Program-made: the position numbers and the translations under genes
Shown here: piece by piece, positions 26,970 through 34,511 of the stretch
Layout of the letters: each line of letters opens with the position of its first letter
Numbering within the stretch: position 1 is the stretch's first letter
Notes under the pieces: model-generated
Database searches by the model: none
What the model was told of the DNA's origin: nothing
Seen by the model: only the letters and a program-made list of their open reading frames with translations
IMG/VR virus record: IMGVR_UViG_3300030103_000498
Location: 1 to 43,305 of that record
Length of the DNA: 43,305 bases
From: a virus
Reading direction: 5' to 3' (one strand)

Positions 26970-27695
26970 TTAAATAAATCTCCCAAATGTACTTGTATTT
27001 GATCTTGTTATTACTGTGGATCTTACAATAAGGGGATCATCAACTAGAACTCTACGCATCTGCTTTATGCCAAGATCAAAGTTATTTTGATGCATAGCAG
27101 CACTTTGTTCGTTACTACGAAAGCGCATCATAAACATCATAGCGCCATCAATAACAACGTGGTTAAACCTATCAGGTATAACTGAAGTATCATTAAAGTT
27201 AGTTAAGTCACTGGGGAAAGACCAATAGATGTACTCTACTTGGTAGGCTGCATCTGGCACAGGAGTAACACCAAACTTTTCTTCTAGTGTTTGATATACA
27301 TATATTGGAGCACCATCTCCATTTGTTTGGTCACCTGTATCATCAATGTTTCTGTGGTTTTGAATATAGTCATCATAACTGATTGGCTTTAATCTTACAG
27401 GGGCATTATCTTTAGAAGTTAATTTTTTAAGATAAAACGTATCCCAATCTGTGCTGGAGTAATCAGTAGGAAAACTATACTGCCTAGTACCTGCAGCAAG
27501 TGTTTGTGTTTCTGTTGTTTTTAAAAAAGGAAACTCTTGTCCTGTTTGTACAATGAGTCTAATACTATTATTAATTGCATCTTTAGCTAAAGCGTGAACA
27601 TTACGTACAGTTGTAAATCCATCACCTGCAGTATCTAGACTAACCTCATTTAATCTACGTAGTAGTTCATTAACAAGTGTAATATATGTAGCCAT
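26970..27695 (-). CDS. Tail adaptor (tail tubular protein A-like)
   Basis: A 241-residue protein expected to form the dodecameric ring joining portal and nozzle. It begins MATYITLVNELLRRLNEV, the helical N-terminus common to podovirus adaptors, and continues with AKDAINNSIRLI and TRQYSFPTDY, motifs I associate with the T7 gp11 family. Size (T7: 196 residues) and gene order agree. Confidence 0.87.
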   Translation of the reverse strand: MATYITLVNELLRRLNEVSLDTAGDGFTTVRNVHALAKDAINNSIRLIVQTGQEFPFLKTTETQTLAAGTRQYSFPTDYSSTDWDTFYLKKLTSKDNAPVRLKPISYDDYIQNHRNIDDTGDQTNGDGAPIYVYQTLEEKFGVTPVPDAAYQVEYIYWSFPSDLTNFNDTSVIPDRFNHVVIDGAMMFMMRFRSNEQSAAMHQNNFDLGIKQMRRVLVDDPLIVRSTVITRSNTSTFGRFI

Positions 27696-27721
27696 ATTGA
27701 TGCCCTTTAGATGTACGTAGA

Positions 27722-27741
27722 GGGGCTAGTTTCCCAGCCCC
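27722..27741 (-). terminator. GC hairpin after decoration-protein gene
   Basis: On the - strand GGGGCT, an eight-base loop, AGCCCC: a six-pair stem in the 62-base gap between the genes at 27758-28294 and 26970-27695. It has no U-tract afterwards (UCUACG), so it may be a partial terminator or an RNA-stabilising or processing hairpin that limits read-through from abundant capsid mRNA. Confidence 0.5.
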
Positions 27742-27757
27742 CCACTTTTAAGTTATA

Positions 27758-28294
27758 TTACGCAAGTAGATCTCTATCTACTTCATCAGGAGCACGTCCA
27801 CCTCTAGCACCTGTGTCAATGCAACATGCCATAACACGTAGAATACCAGATGTAACATCTGCAGAACCTGCAATCAACTTAACGTCAATTGTGTCTGTAG
27901 CTGTTACGTGCTGTGTGAAAGTTGAGGCAGAGCCTGTTCCCACAACCATAGCCTGACCGTTTGTTCCTGAAGCTAAGAAGCCAGCGGAAGAAACGTCACC
28001 ACCATCAACGATATCATCACCTGCTGCAAAATCAATATCTACAGTTGGCGATGTGCCATTGAAAGCAGTTTCAACTTCAGCACCTGCAAACACTACTAAT
28101 GTATTTGCTGGTATTTCTAGAAGTTGGAAGATGTCTCCATCTGCGTTTGAGTACCCTGCTGCAACCAACTTAGCAATGTCAAGACGTGCTTCACGCATGT
28201 ACATTCCCATTGCTTGATGGCGAGAGGTAGCTGTTGCACTGCTGTCTGAACTGACACCAACAGTGGCTTTTGAAGTCATGTCATAAGTAGCCAT
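27758..28294 (-). CDS. Probable capsid decoration or head fibre protein
   Basis: A 178-residue beta-rich protein directly downstream of the major capsid gene (14-base gap) with a strong AAGGGGGGA ribosome binding site. Small, beta-rich proteins in this slot are commonly head decoration proteins. Segments such as DGDIFQLLEIPANTLVVFAG and TFTQHVTATDTIDVKL suggest a jelly-roll-like fold. No family recognised; the role is inferred from position and composition. Confidence 0.65.
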   Translation of the reverse strand: MATYDMTSKATVGVSSDSSATATSRHQAMGMYMREARLDIAKLVAAGYSNADGDIFQLLEIPANTLVVFAGAEVETAFNGTSPTVDIDFAAGDDIVDGGDVSSAGFLASGTNGQAMVVGTGSASTFTQHVTATDTIDVKLIAGSADVTSGILRVMACCIDTGARGGRAPDEVDRDLLA

Positions 28295-28308
28295 TATTCA
28301 ATCCCCCC

Positions 28309-29379
28309 TTACGCTGCGTTGTACTTGGCAGTAACGATTGCTTCTGGACGAAGAATCTTCCTACCATATAGGTGCATTCCGCGAACGATGTCACTGAATG
28401 AGTCTGGATCACGATAAGTTTCAACTTTGTTGATTTGCTCTGCAGTTGCTACTGAAGAGTCGTGACCAGCTACGATTACACCAAAGTTACTGTTTTGGTT
28501 AGCTGTACCTGTTGTACCTGGACCTGTTCCAACTGAAGGAAGGTTTGATGAAGTATACATACGGAAACCGTGAATGTTATTCAATACCAAACCGTTTTGT
28601 AGTCCTGCTCCACCGAAGTCAGCATTTAACATGCGTGAGTCTTCATCTTTGAGTAGTTCTACAAACACAGGGTCAACAACTAGCCATCTACCTCTTGTAT
28701 CAACTTGTTGTTGATCTAAAAGGCGTCCCATACGAGCAATAACTTGTAATGGGGTTGCTGTTGCAGTATCGGCAGCAGTTGCGCCACCTAAACGTGGTTT
28801 CAATGGAATTGAGTGATCATCGGCAGAACCTGTAGTGATGTTTCCAAAGGAACCCTTCTTTAGCTTCATAGAAGAAAGAAGTTCGTCTGAACCTGCAGTT
28901 GATACAGCTTTAGTGCCGTTTACCACGTCATTAGCTGTACCTGCATTTGCGTGTAACGCAGACTGTTTAAAGCCTGACAGATAGCCTAGAACTTCTTGGT
29001 CCATCTGATCAGCAAGTCTGTATGCTGCACGATCTGTTGCAAGTTGCATAAAATCTACATGACTATGAGCTTCTTCAATATCGTCCATCTTAAAAGCAAA
29101 GTAGTTAGCTTTATCAACAGTCAATTGAAACTCTTCGTCATCAAGATCTTGTGCTGAGATTTGTGTACCGCGAGAGTATGAGGACACGGAAATTTCCGGC
29201 TCCTTAATAATTTTCACAGTATCACCTTGGTTTGCGATCTCCCCAAAATAATCAGAGTTTGTGATCGCATTAGCTACGGCACTCTTGCGGAACGCAAGTT
29301 GTACCTGCTTGGAATAGATTATTGGCGAAAAATTACCATTAGGTAAATTGCCATAACCTGCTGCGGTTGCGAAAGCCAT
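28309..29379 (-). CDS. Major capsid protein
   Basis: A 356-residue HK97-fold-type major capsid protein. The N-terminal YSKQVQLAFRKSAVANAIT, then EPEISVSSYSRGTQI and the long DLDDEEFQLTVDKANYFAF strand-helix region are typical of podovirus capsid proteins (P22/T7-like marine group). It follows the scaffold gene, has its own consensus promoter and a 232-base leader, and a strong AAGGAG ribosome binding site six bases before the ATG. The unusually long non-coding leader points to independent high expression. Confidence 0.92.
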   Translation of the reverse strand: MAFATAAGYGNLPNGNFSPIIYSKQVQLAFRKSAVANAITNSDYFGEIANQGDTVKIIKEPEISVSSYSRGTQISAQDLDDEEFQLTVDKANYFAFKMDDIEEAHSHVDFMQLATDRAAYRLADQMDQEVLGYLSGFKQSALHANAGTANDVVNGTKAVSTAGSDELLSSMKLKKGSFGNITTGSADDHSIPLKPRLGGATAADTATATPLQVIARMGRLLDQQQVDTRGRWLVVDPVFVELLKDEDSRMLNADFGGAGLQNGLVLNNIHGFRMYTSSNLPSVGTGPGTTGTANQNSNFGVIVAGHDSSVATAEQINKVETYRDPDSFSDIVRGMHLYGRKILRPEAIVTAKYNAA

Positions 29380-29544
29380 TGTGTTTCTCCTTATATAGAT
29401 ATGGCTATGTTAAAATGTACACATCATATCCACCAAAGAGGCCGTTCATATTAGGGTATCAACATGCTAATCAGTTGGCCGACTTCATAGCGTTGGGCCT
29501 ATATTGCAGGGTAGTTCTTATTGTGGCTTAGTGTTAGTCACGAT

Positions 29545-29566
29545 AGAGTAACATATAAGTCACTCT
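29545..29566 (-). ncRNA. 5' hairpin in capsid mRNA leader
   Basis: On the - strand AGAGTGAC, loop TTATAT, GTTACTCT: an eight-pair stem with one G-U pair, lying within about 15-40 bases downstream of the -10 box at 29580-29585. It would sit near the 5' end of the capsid transcript, where hairpins can protect mRNA from decay. Further downstream ATTAG/CTAAT and GGCC/GGCC can also pair. This is a predicted structure only. Confidence 0.5.
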
Positions 29567-29579
29567 TATCATGTTAATA

Positions 29580-29607
29580 GTTATACTTATGATTTTTTAG
29601 TTGTCAA
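29580..29607 (-). promoter_or_regulatory. Sigma70-type promoter for the major capsid gene
   Basis: On the - strand TTGACA (29602-29607), 16-base spacer, TATAAC (29580-29585). The -35 is perfect and the -10 matches five of six. It lies just outside the scaffold stop, about 200 bases before the capsid ATG. The same TTGACA-N16-TATAAC arrangement occurs at 42324-42351. Confidence 0.75.
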
Positions 29608-29611
29608 GCAA

Positions 29612-30559
29612 TTATTTAGACAAATCATAAATAAACTTACCACTACGGATAGCTTCCATAATTTCATCTGAATGCTTTTCGTATTCCCTAGTGGACATCT
29701 TCTTAACCTCAGATTCACGAAGGTATGTTTTACTTTCATCAGTCTCAGGTGTATTACGGACACGAGCTTTTACAGCCTTAGCTGCGTCTTTATCACTAGT
29801 ATCACGTTTCTTTGTAGTGATGTTATTATCTGCTTTATACAAGTCGATTACTCTTGCTACAGATTTAGCATCATCAACATTCTCATAAAGTGCATCTTGC
29901 ACCCACTTAGGTTGAGCTTTAGCCCATCCATGAAACTCATCATCAGCACGTATCTCTTGGAAGTCAGGGTGTATACTTAGTAACTCAGCCTCAGCCTTTT
30001 CACGTTTAGCATTTACACGTAACTCTTCTACTTCTTTCAAACGTTTATCTATATCTAGTGAACGCTCTTGTGCTTTCTTATCTGCTATGGCCTCTACTAT
30101 ACCTGCTACATCAGGATACTTTTTAGACCAAGCTTCTATCTCTTTATCACTCTTAGGGAGAACAAGTTCATTCTTAGCTGCTGAGTCTAGCTGACCTTTT
30201 AGCTTTTCTATTTCTTTCTTGTGCTCTTCAGCTTTGTCCTGCATGAAACGTTGGATGTCAGCATAGCGTTGCTTAAATGTTTTTTCTTCTGCACTTAAGT
30301 CATCGTCTGCAGCTTCTTCTTGTGCTTCAGCTTTTGGTTCTTCTTTTTGTTCTGAACTACTCTCTGCCTGAACTTTGGTGTCCTTAACAGCTTCGCTACT
30401 GGATTCTTCTTCCTGTTCTGAGTCACCTGTGTGTTCCTCTAAAAGTTGCTTTAGCTCTTCTTCATCACGTTTAGCACGTTCTGCATTTCTACGATGTGCT
30501 GCAGAGTCTATCACTATAGGCTTTGCTTCTTCTGTTGCTGCTGCTGTTTGTTCTACCAT
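29612..30559 (-). CDS. Scaffold protein
   Basis: A 315-residue, strongly charged, helical protein immediately before the major capsid gene. Residues 1-105 are Glu/Lys/Ser-rich and low complexity (EEQEEESSSEAV region); 105-240 form predicted coiled coils (AEEHKKEIEKLKGQLDS), and the C-terminus is basic-acidic mixed (SDEIMEAIRSGKFIYDLSK). This composition and position are characteristic of podovirus capsid assembly scaffolds that leave or are retained in the procapsid. Confidence 0.85.
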   Translation of the reverse strand: MVEQTAAATEEAKPIVIDSAAHRRNAERAKRDEEELKQLLEEHTGDSEQEEESSSEAVKDTKVQAESSSEQKEEPKAEAQEEAADDDLSAEEKTFKQRYADIQRFMQDKAEEHKKEIEKLKGQLDSAAKNELVLPKSDKEIEAWSKKYPDVAGIVEAIADKKAQERSLDIDKRLKEVEELRVNAKREKAEAELLSIHPDFQEIRADDEFHGWAKAQPKWVQDALYENVDDAKSVARVIDLYKADNNITTKKRDTSDKDAAKAVKARVRNTPETDESKTYLRESEVKKMSTREYEKHSDEIMEAIRSGKFIYDLSK

Positions 30560-30581
30560 TTTGTTTCTCCTTATGATGGGG

Positions 30582-30595
30582 CCAGCCGAAGCTGG
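30582..30595 (-). ncRNA. UUCG tetraloop hairpin upstream of scaffold gene
   Basis: On the - strand CCAGC-TTCG-GCTGG: a five-pair stem closed by the exceptionally stable C(UUCG)G tetraloop, in the 58-base gap before the scaffold gene and just upstream of its AAGGAG site. It may protect or punctuate the mRNA. There is no U-tract, so a full terminator is unlikely. Confidence 0.6.
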
Positions 30596-30617
30596 GTATC
30601 CTTATTGTTATATGGAA

Positions 30618-32033
30618 TTAGTCATCTTGATCTTGATTACTGCCAAATGATGTAGGATCTGGTGCAGGACTTGGTCCTTTGTAATCATCTGTACCAAATC
30701 CTGTTTCCTCTCTTTTTAAAGCAGTAAATGCCCTACTAGCTTCTGATTGTAATTTAATTGCTTTATGATAAGCTATAGGATCATCGCTAGGATGTAATGA
30801 ATTTTTAAGAGCTGTTGCGTCTTGCCATGCATTAGACGCATTTTCTGAAGAATTTCCATACTTCTCTTTAACTAAGTCAATATCTTCGTTTGTTAAGCTA
30901 CCTTTAAGTTTATCAAGAAAACCATCAAATAAACCTAATTCTTTACTTTTTTCATTTATTGAGTCTTCATATTTTTCTTTACTTAAAAGTTCTTGTCTTA
31001 ATACTTCTAGTCTTTCTTTTTCAGTCTGATCATTGCTCTCATTAATTTGTTTATTTATACCATCTAATAGAAAATTCTTTTGTTTTTCTTGAGATTTATC
31101 ACCTGCAAAATAAGTTAAAAAACCTAAAACAGGATTAACCGATCCAGTAAGTAATGCGCTTTGAAGTGGTGAAGCGGAATGATAGTCTCCTATTGCATTC
31201 TTAATACTTGCTTCATCTGTAAAATTTACAGCTTTTTCTTCATCTTCTTTATCAAATACTTTTTTCATTAACGCTGGACTAACGGGGTCTTTCTTTTCTG
31301 GTTTATCTTCTTCTGTAACAGGTGTAATAGTCTGTGTTGTTGTATATTCTTGGCTTATATAATTGTCATACTCTGCTTGAGTATTAGCTGTAACTATTTC
31401 ACCATTAGGACCATATAAAATTACAGGAGTAAATGAAGGTGTAAGACTAGGTGCAGAACCAAACAAACTATACCCTACGTAATTACTAGCTGGTGGCATG
31501 TATACAATACCATCCTTTATCTGGGTCTGTGGTGTATTAGATACGTTTGCAGGAACAGTATTAGTATTGTTAACGAAGGGGCTATTAATTGGGTTTCCAA
31601 AAGGATTAAGTTGTACAGTACCACCTGGTGCGTAACCTGTATTACCCATAGCAACAGGTGCTCCTTGTCTATACATCATCCTCTGCTGTTCATACGGATC
31701 AGGTGTTGTCGCTTGAGTAGGCTGTCCTGTCATGTAGCCACCTACTGCTGCATCCACAGGTTGACCACCAATACGTCCCTCCGCTTCCATTCTAGCTAAC
31801 TCTATCTTAGCATTCTCTCGTAAGTCTTCAAAGAATTTCATACCATAAAAACGAAGAACATCAGCAGGTACTACATACTCGCCTTCTGATAATTGTGCAG
31901 GAATATCATCTCTTACTTCTTTGGCTAAAGAACCTGGTGGTACATCATTACCTGATACAGGATCTTTATCCTTACCATCGTCCACCATAAAAGCCATGAT
32001 CATTTGATCTTCTTCTTTTTTATTTGCTGCCAT
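30618..32033 (-). CDS. Virion-associated protein of unknown function
   Basis: A 471-residue protein between portal and scaffold. Residues 45-72 contain LSEGEYVVPADVLRFYG and KFFEDLR, a segment I recall from many marine phage proteins near the portal gene. Residues 133-138 carry the GYAPGG motif. The middle (140-260) is Asn/Thr/Pro-rich and probably disordered; the C-terminal half is charged and helical. It overlaps the upstream small gene by 14 bases. Probably a minor head component; no enzymatic motif visible. Confidence 0.72.
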   Translation of the reverse strand: MAANKKEEDQMIMAFMVDDGKDKDPVSGNDVPPGSLAKEVRDDIPAQLSEGEYVVPADVLRFYGMKFFEDLRENAKIELARMEAEGRIGGQPVDAAVGGYMTGQPTQATTPDPYEQQRMMYRQGAPVAMGNTGYAPGGTVQLNPFGNPINSPFVNNTNTVPANVSNTPQTQIKDGIVYMPPASNYVGYSLFGSAPSLTPSFTPVILYGPNGEIVTANTQAEYDNYISQEYTTTQTITPVTEEDKPEKKDPVSPALMKKVFDKEDEEKAVNFTDEASIKNAIGDYHSASPLQSALLTGSVNPVLGFLTYFAGDKSQEKQKNFLLDGINKQINESNDQTEKERLEVLRQELLSKEKYEDSINEKSKELGLFDGFLDKLKGSLTNEDIDLVKEKYGNSSENASNAWQDATALKNSLHPSDDPIAYHKAIKLQSEASRAFTALKREETGFGTDDYKGPSPAPDPTSFGSNQDQDD

Positions 32034-32214
32034 TAACCTTTTCCCTCATATATTTTATTCTTCTTAATATTCCTATTGCACCTTGGCAACGATGTAGATC
32101 TATAGCTGTATCAGATTGTTCTAAGCGTCTTTGCTGTTCAACAATCATGTTGTCTACTTCTTCACAGAATGCATCCCATTCTTTTTTATTATTTACAAAA
32201 GACTTAAGCGACAT
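32020..32214 (-). CDS. Small helical protein downstream of portal
   Basis: A 64-residue helical, charged protein (MSLKSFVNNKKEWDAFCEEV, then RRLEQSDTAIDLHRCQGAIG). It overlaps the portal stop by 11 bases and the next gene by 14. Small helical proteins in this slot are frequent in marine podoviruses; the role is unknown. Confidence 0.72.
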   Translation of the reverse strand: MSLKSFVNNKKEWDAFCEEVDNMIVEQQRRLEQSDTAIDLHRCQGAIGILRRIKYMREKVNGSK

Positions 32215-34309
32215 TACCAGTAAACCCTGGCTCTTCAGGACCAGGTACTACACCTGTACCAATATTACCTCCCCCTGCACCTGTTGGATCTTGAACATCC
32301 GCACCTGCTGGAGCACCTTCAGGTGGCATTGGTGGTGGTTGCATAGGTTGTTGAAAACCCTTCATTATCTCAGCTTGTATAGCTGCGTCCTGCATAGAGT
32401 TAGTAATTTTATCAGGGTCTAGATCCATGCTCTTAGCAATCTCTCTAATAATGTAATCCATTTTCGCAAAGGGAGCAAGAACTGGATTCTGTGCTACCTG
32501 CAAGAACTGCATCAAGCGTTGACTACGTACTTCGTTAGCCATTAAGCTTTCTGTACCACTTGCTTTAATTTCTAAATCACCTCTTATGCTTTCATCAAAG
32601 TCAAATTGCATATTGAATGAAAAGAAAGCCTTACCTAAAGGTGATATAAGATAATCATCTACATTCTTTACAACAGTCCTAATGCTACCGTTGGCAGCAG
32701 ACATAAGCATAGAAATACCAGAAGCAGTACGGCCAACTCCACTAACGCCTGTCTGACCATGAGCGAAAGATGGGAAACCAGTTGATTCATCTGCTAATAC
32801 TCTTGCCTTATCAAATAGCTGCATGTTTTCACCTGCAACGTTTGGAAACTTAGTACCAAAGATGGCTTGACCAGGCGCACCCCCTTGTCTGCGAAAGACT
32901 TTGCCAGGATGCACGCTCATGTCTTGTCCTGGTACTAGATTGGTTTCGTCTATCTCAATAAGAAGATTACCAGAAAGAACAGCATTGTCAACAGCCATTC
33001 GCATAAAACCATTCATCAACGTTTGTGTATCATCCATGTTTTCTGCAATACCTACACCAAAGAAGGAATAAGGGTTATGCTCAAACGGTACTGCATAATA
33101 AGGTATACGTGCAGGTTTAAATGGATTTAGTACACATCGAATAACTTTACCGTTTACTGTCCAGATGTTAGCACTTATCTCATACAAGTCTTGTAGTTCT
33201 TTAGGTATCTTTATACCATTCTCTTCTAGTACTTCTTTATCCACGTATCCCCAGAACTCTAATACTTCCCAACGCTCACTGTCTGTGGAAATACTATCAT
33301 CGTCCTCCATCTTCATTTCCCAATGCTTACGCACATAATCTGAGCCAGTAGATACAGCTTCTTCAATCGAGTCTTCAATAAAGTAAGGTCTGTCTTTCAG
33401 TGCACGTAGTTGGTTTCTAGAAAGTTTATGTCTTTCAATAACGTACTCAGCATCATCCATAGACGTTGCTTCAGGATCAGGATAAAAGTTCCATATACTT
33501 ACGTGATTAGTAGAGGGTACAGTTTTTGTTAGTGGGTCATAGTCACCATTGTCATCCCAGTTAGGATACTCTTTATCTACTGCAAACGGACCTTTCATTA
33601 CACCTGTGCCTAACAAGGCCATCTCAAATGCCATAGACCTTAGATGTTTTGTTGCACCCGACTCCTGTAACTGATCATGTATTTTCTTTTCCATCTTTTT
33701 AGCTGCTACCATAGCAGGATGAAACGTTACACTAGTAGGAGTTGTACCATCACCTTCAATTACTTTTTCTGATACAGATGAAAGCTTATCACTTACACTA
33801 CCCATCTTCTTTTCTAAATCGTAAAGTGTTTCGCCAGGTTTTAATTTTGTATCTGGTGTAATAAGGTAGGGCTTGTTTGTTTCTGTGGTAAACGTGGTCT
33901 TTAGTTCTTCTGCTGCTTTGTCTGCATTAGGGTCTAAATTAATATGCACTGACTCAGCTACACCATCAGGTAATACGGATGGATCTACAGAAAGAGGAAA
34001 TTTATTATTACCAAACAATACATCTACTATCTGACCATAAGCAGCTAGTGTTTTTGTCTTAGTTACTTTTACAAATACCCTAGATTTTTCTGATGAAGTA
34101 AACTGAACGTCTGGTCCATATATACCTCTATAGTTACGGTAGGCTCTCATCCAGCGGTCTTCGTCACCCAATCGAGCATCTTCTGCACGTTTGTATCGAT
34201 CTCCTACAAATGAAACAATGCTGCTTACACTTTCAAAAAGTTTATCTTCTGTGTCTTCTGCCGCTATCACATCATCAGTTTCAAACGCCATTTCATCAAT
34301 TTCTGCCAT
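32204..34309 (-). CDS. Portal (head-tail connector) protein
   Basis: A 701-residue portal protein that forms the dodecameric DNA gate. Supporting features are order (terminase - small gene - portal - scaffold - capsid), size, and elements such as RWMRAYRNYRGIYG near the N-terminus, SIWNFYPDPEATSMDDAEYV in the middle and GVGRTASGISMLMSAANGS in the clip/stem region. The C-terminus is Pro/Gly/Met-rich and probably disordered. It starts where the preceding small gene stops. Confidence 0.88.
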   Translation of the reverse strand: MAEIDEMAFETDDVIAAEDTEDKLFESVSSIVSFVGDRYKRAEDARLGDEDRWMRAYRNYRGIYGPDVQFTSSEKSRVFVKVTKTKTLAAYGQIVDVLFGNNKFPLSVDPSVLPDGVAESVHINLDPNADKAAEELKTTFTTETNKPYLITPDTKLKPGETLYDLEKKMGSVSDKLSSVSEKVIEGDGTTPTSVTFHPAMVAAKKMEKKIHDQLQESGATKHLRSMAFEMALLGTGVMKGPFAVDKEYPNWDDNGDYDPLTKTVPSTNHVSIWNFYPDPEATSMDDAEYVIERHKLSRNQLRALKDRPYFIEDSIEEAVSTGSDYVRKHWEMKMEDDDSISTDSERWEVLEFWGYVDKEVLEENGIKIPKELQDLYEISANIWTVNGKVIRCVLNPFKPARIPYYAVPFEHNPYSFFGVGIAENMDDTQTLMNGFMRMAVDNAVLSGNLLIEIDETNLVPGQDMSVHPGKVFRRQGGAPGQAIFGTKFPNVAGENMQLFDKARVLADESTGFPSFAHGQTGVSGVGRTASGISMLMSAANGSIRTVVKNVDDYLISPLGKAFFSFNMQFDFDESIRGDLEIKASGTESLMANEVRSQRLMQFLQVAQNPVLAPFAKMDYIIREIAKSMDLDPDKITNSMQDAAIQAEIMKGFQQPMQPPPMPPEGAPAGADVQDPTGAGGGNIGTGVVPGPEEPGFTGNVA

Positions 34310-34509
34310 TATCGGTCATCCTTATTAAAACAATCAAACTGTAAACCATAGTACTCATTCTGTTCATACTTTTCCCAATTAGAACTTTGCACTATTTGTT
34401 GGCATTGCTCTTTAGTAAATAATTCTTGCATTATATATTGGTTACCTGTGTAGACCCATTCTGTGCCTGTGTTACCCCACATACTTATTACAACAACAAA
34501 TGATTTCAT
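34309..34509 (-). CDS. Small exported-type protein with two cysteines
   Basis: A 66-residue protein with a weak hydrophobic N-terminus (MKSFVVVISMWG) and two cysteines (EQCQQI, FDCFNK) that could pair in the periplasm. It lies between terminase and portal and overlaps the portal start by one base. It resembles the 63-residue protein at 5341-5532 in layout, not obviously in sequence. Function unknown. Confidence 0.62.
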   Translation of the reverse strand: MKSFVVVISMWGNTGTEWVYTGNQYIMQELFTKEQCQQIVQSSNWEKYEQNEYYGLQFDCFNKDDR

Positions 34510-34511
34510 AT

